Shown here: positions 7,060 through 7,923 of the stretch, piece after piece
Position numbering within the stretch: the stretch's first letter is position 1
Layout: each line of letters opens with the position of its first letter
Assembly (NCBI GenBank): GCA_946887105.1
Contig: CAMPKJ010000231.1
Location: forward strand, 1 to 7,923
From: an uncultured Acidobacteriota bacterium
GTDB taxonomy: Bacteria > Acidobacteriota > Thermoanaerobaculia > Gp7-AA8
DNA length: 7,923 bases
Direction: 5' to 3'
Program-made: the position numbers and the translations under genes
The notes under the pieces: generated by a model
The model's input: the letters and a program-made list of their open reading frames with translations, nothing else
Told to the model about the DNA's origin: nothing
The model's database searches: none

Positions 7060-7848
7060 ATGAATTACACCCTGCAAGAGTGGTTGAACCTCGCTTTCCG
7101 CTGGACGCACATCTTCGCCGGCATCATGTGGGTGGGCGCGACGTATTACTTCACCTGGCTGGACCGCCGTTTCCACACCACCGACCCCGATCAGGTGTGG
7201 ATGGTCCACAGCGGCGGCTTCTACGTCGTCAACAAGACCAAGAGCCCGTCGCCGTCACACACGCTGCACTGGTTCAAGTGGGAAGCGGCGTTCACCTGGA
7301 TGAGCGGCCTTTTGCTGCTGATCCTCGTCTATTACGCCGGCGGCGCGCTGATGGACGGCGATCCAGGCAAGCCTTCGTTCAAGGTCGCGGCGGCGATCGG
7401 AATCGGCGTGTTGTTCGCCGGCTGGATCGTGTACGACCTGTTATGGCTCTCGCCCCTGGCGAAGAACGAGCCGGTGGCCGTGGTGATCTCGTTCGCGCTG
7501 TTGATGGGCGTGGCGTGGTGGCTGCCACACGTGATGAGCAACCGCGCCGCGGTCATTCACGTCGGCGCGCTGCTCGGCACGCTCATGTCGAACAACGTCT
7601 GGAGCCGCATCATCCCTGCGCAGAAGAAGATGGTCGCCGCCGCGCGCGAAGGCCGCGAGCCCGACCCCGTGCTCGCCGAGCGCGCCAAGTTCCGCTCCAA
7701 ACACAACACCTACCTGGTCATCCCCGTGGTGATGATGATGATCAGCAACCACTACCCGGTCGCCCTCCTCGGAGAGAACAACTGGATCACCCTCGGCGTG
7801 CTGACGCTGGTCGGGTGGGCCGTCGCGCACGTGATCCGGAAACAGTGA
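7060..7848 (+). CDS. puuD: PuuD-like membrane urate oxidase (urate hydroxylase), membrane domain only
   Basis: A 262-residue membrane protein matching, from memory, the N-terminal urate oxidase domain (Urate_ox_N) of PuuD. That family oxidises urate to 5-hydroxyisourate and passes electrons to cytochrome c instead of oxygen. Recognisable family features are RWTHIFAGIMWVGATYYF (14-31), MVHSGGFYVVNK (48-59), LHWFKWEAAFTWMSG (69-83) and SKHNTYLVIPVVMMMISNHYP (213-233). Hydrophobic segments lie near 10-31, 76-97, 108-129, 138-156, 163-180, 217-234 and 242-259. Conserved-looking histidines H17, H50, H70, H157, H167, H215 and H231 may serve substrate or electron transfer. Classical PuuD proteins continue into a C-terminal cytochrome c domain; this one stops just after the last helix with no CXXCH, so it must use a separate acceptor or be a variant. 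Its position after xdhAB supports a role in urate removal. GAAGAA at 7052-7057 is a weak ribosome-binding candidate. Confidence 0.85.
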   Translation: MNYTLQEWLNLAFRWTHIFAGIMWVGATYYFTWLDRRFHTTDPDQVWMVHSGGFYVVNKTKSPSPSHTLHWFKWEAAFTWMSGLLLLILVYYAGGALMDGDPGKPSFKVAAAIGIGVLFAGWIVYDLLWLSPLAKNEPVAVVISFALLMGVAWWLPHVMSNRAAVIHVGALLGTLMSNNVWSRIIPAQKKMVAAAREGREPDPVLAERAKFRSKHNTYLVIPVVMMMISNHYPVALLGENNWITLGVLTLVGWAVAHVIRKQ

Positions 7849-7855
7849 TGGTTCG

Positions 7856-7923
7856 AAGTCGCAAAGTCTCAAAGTCGCAAAGTCTCAAAGAGGAACGACG
7901 CGACGCGCCCCCCTTTGCGACTT
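7856..7923. repeat. Second copy of the AAGTCKCA palindromic repeat element (cut by window end)
   Basis: Beginning 8 bp after the puuD-like stop codon, four perfect alternating units are present: AAGTCGCA (7856-7863), AAGTCTCA (7864-7871), AAGTCGCA (7872-7879) and AAGTCTCA (7880-7887). After AAGAGG and a GC-rich loop of about 20 nt, the right arm begins as TTTGCGAC (7914-7921) and runs off the window. Arm units, the AAGAGG boundary and the CCTTTG re-entry match the copy at 6960-7047, while the loop sequence differs. The two copies therefore belong to one repeat family conserved in stem rather than loop. Confidence 0.8.

Noticed and set aside
4693..7209. An 838-codon open frame on the minus strand spanning all of xdhB
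   Set aside because: It mirrors a strongly conserved XdhB reading frame. Its translation is dominated by Arg, His, Asp, Val and Ala with no recognisable domain, as expected for the antisense of GC-rich codons, and it runs across the repeat hairpin.

Overview
The window is GC-rich, tightly packed bacterial DNA with every gene on the + strand. No taxonomic marker gene is present. The high GC, the family of the first protein, the leaderless-looking promoter and the AAGTCKCA intergenic repeats would fit an Acidobacteriota-like or similar environmental lineage, but this is a low-confidence impression.

Layout. Positions 1-3264 hold three closely spaced genes. The first is the 3' part of a large, probably exported metallopeptidase (M28 catalytic domain, then PDZ, then a TolB/PD40-type beta-propeller). 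It is followed 2 bp later by a SlyD-like FKBP peptidyl-prolyl isomerase, and 13 bp after that by a six-helix membrane protein of unknown function. The spacing suggests one transcription unit; a shared role in envelope protein quality control is possible but unproven.

A 61-bp gap (3265-3325) carries a good candidate promoter whose -10 box lies only 13 bp from the next start codon. Positions 3326-7848 then form a purine-degradation block: xdhA (2x[2Fe-2S] and FAD subunit of xanthine dehydrogenase), xdhB (molybdopterin subunit, overlapping xdhA by 31 bp), and a puuD-like membrane urate oxidase. The predicted flow is hypoxanthine/xanthine to urate by XdhAB, then urate to 5-hydroxyisourate by the PuuD-like protein. 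Urate oxidation by this family passes electrons to cytochrome c rather than making hydrogen peroxide. The PuuD-like protein here has only the membrane domain; the cytochrome c domain usual at the C-terminus is absent. XDH maturation genes and later ureide-pathway genes are not in the window.

The puuD-like gene is flanked by two copies of an unusual repeat: 8-bp units AAGTCGCA/AAGTCTCA in tandem, facing their reverse complements across a short loop, so that each copy can fold into a long imperfect hairpin (6960-7047 complete, 7856-7923 cut by the window end). This is the least explained structure here. No gene-free stretch exceeds 300 bp. I saw no tRNA, rRNA, CRISPR array, transposase or prophage gene, and no clearly new multi-gene system.
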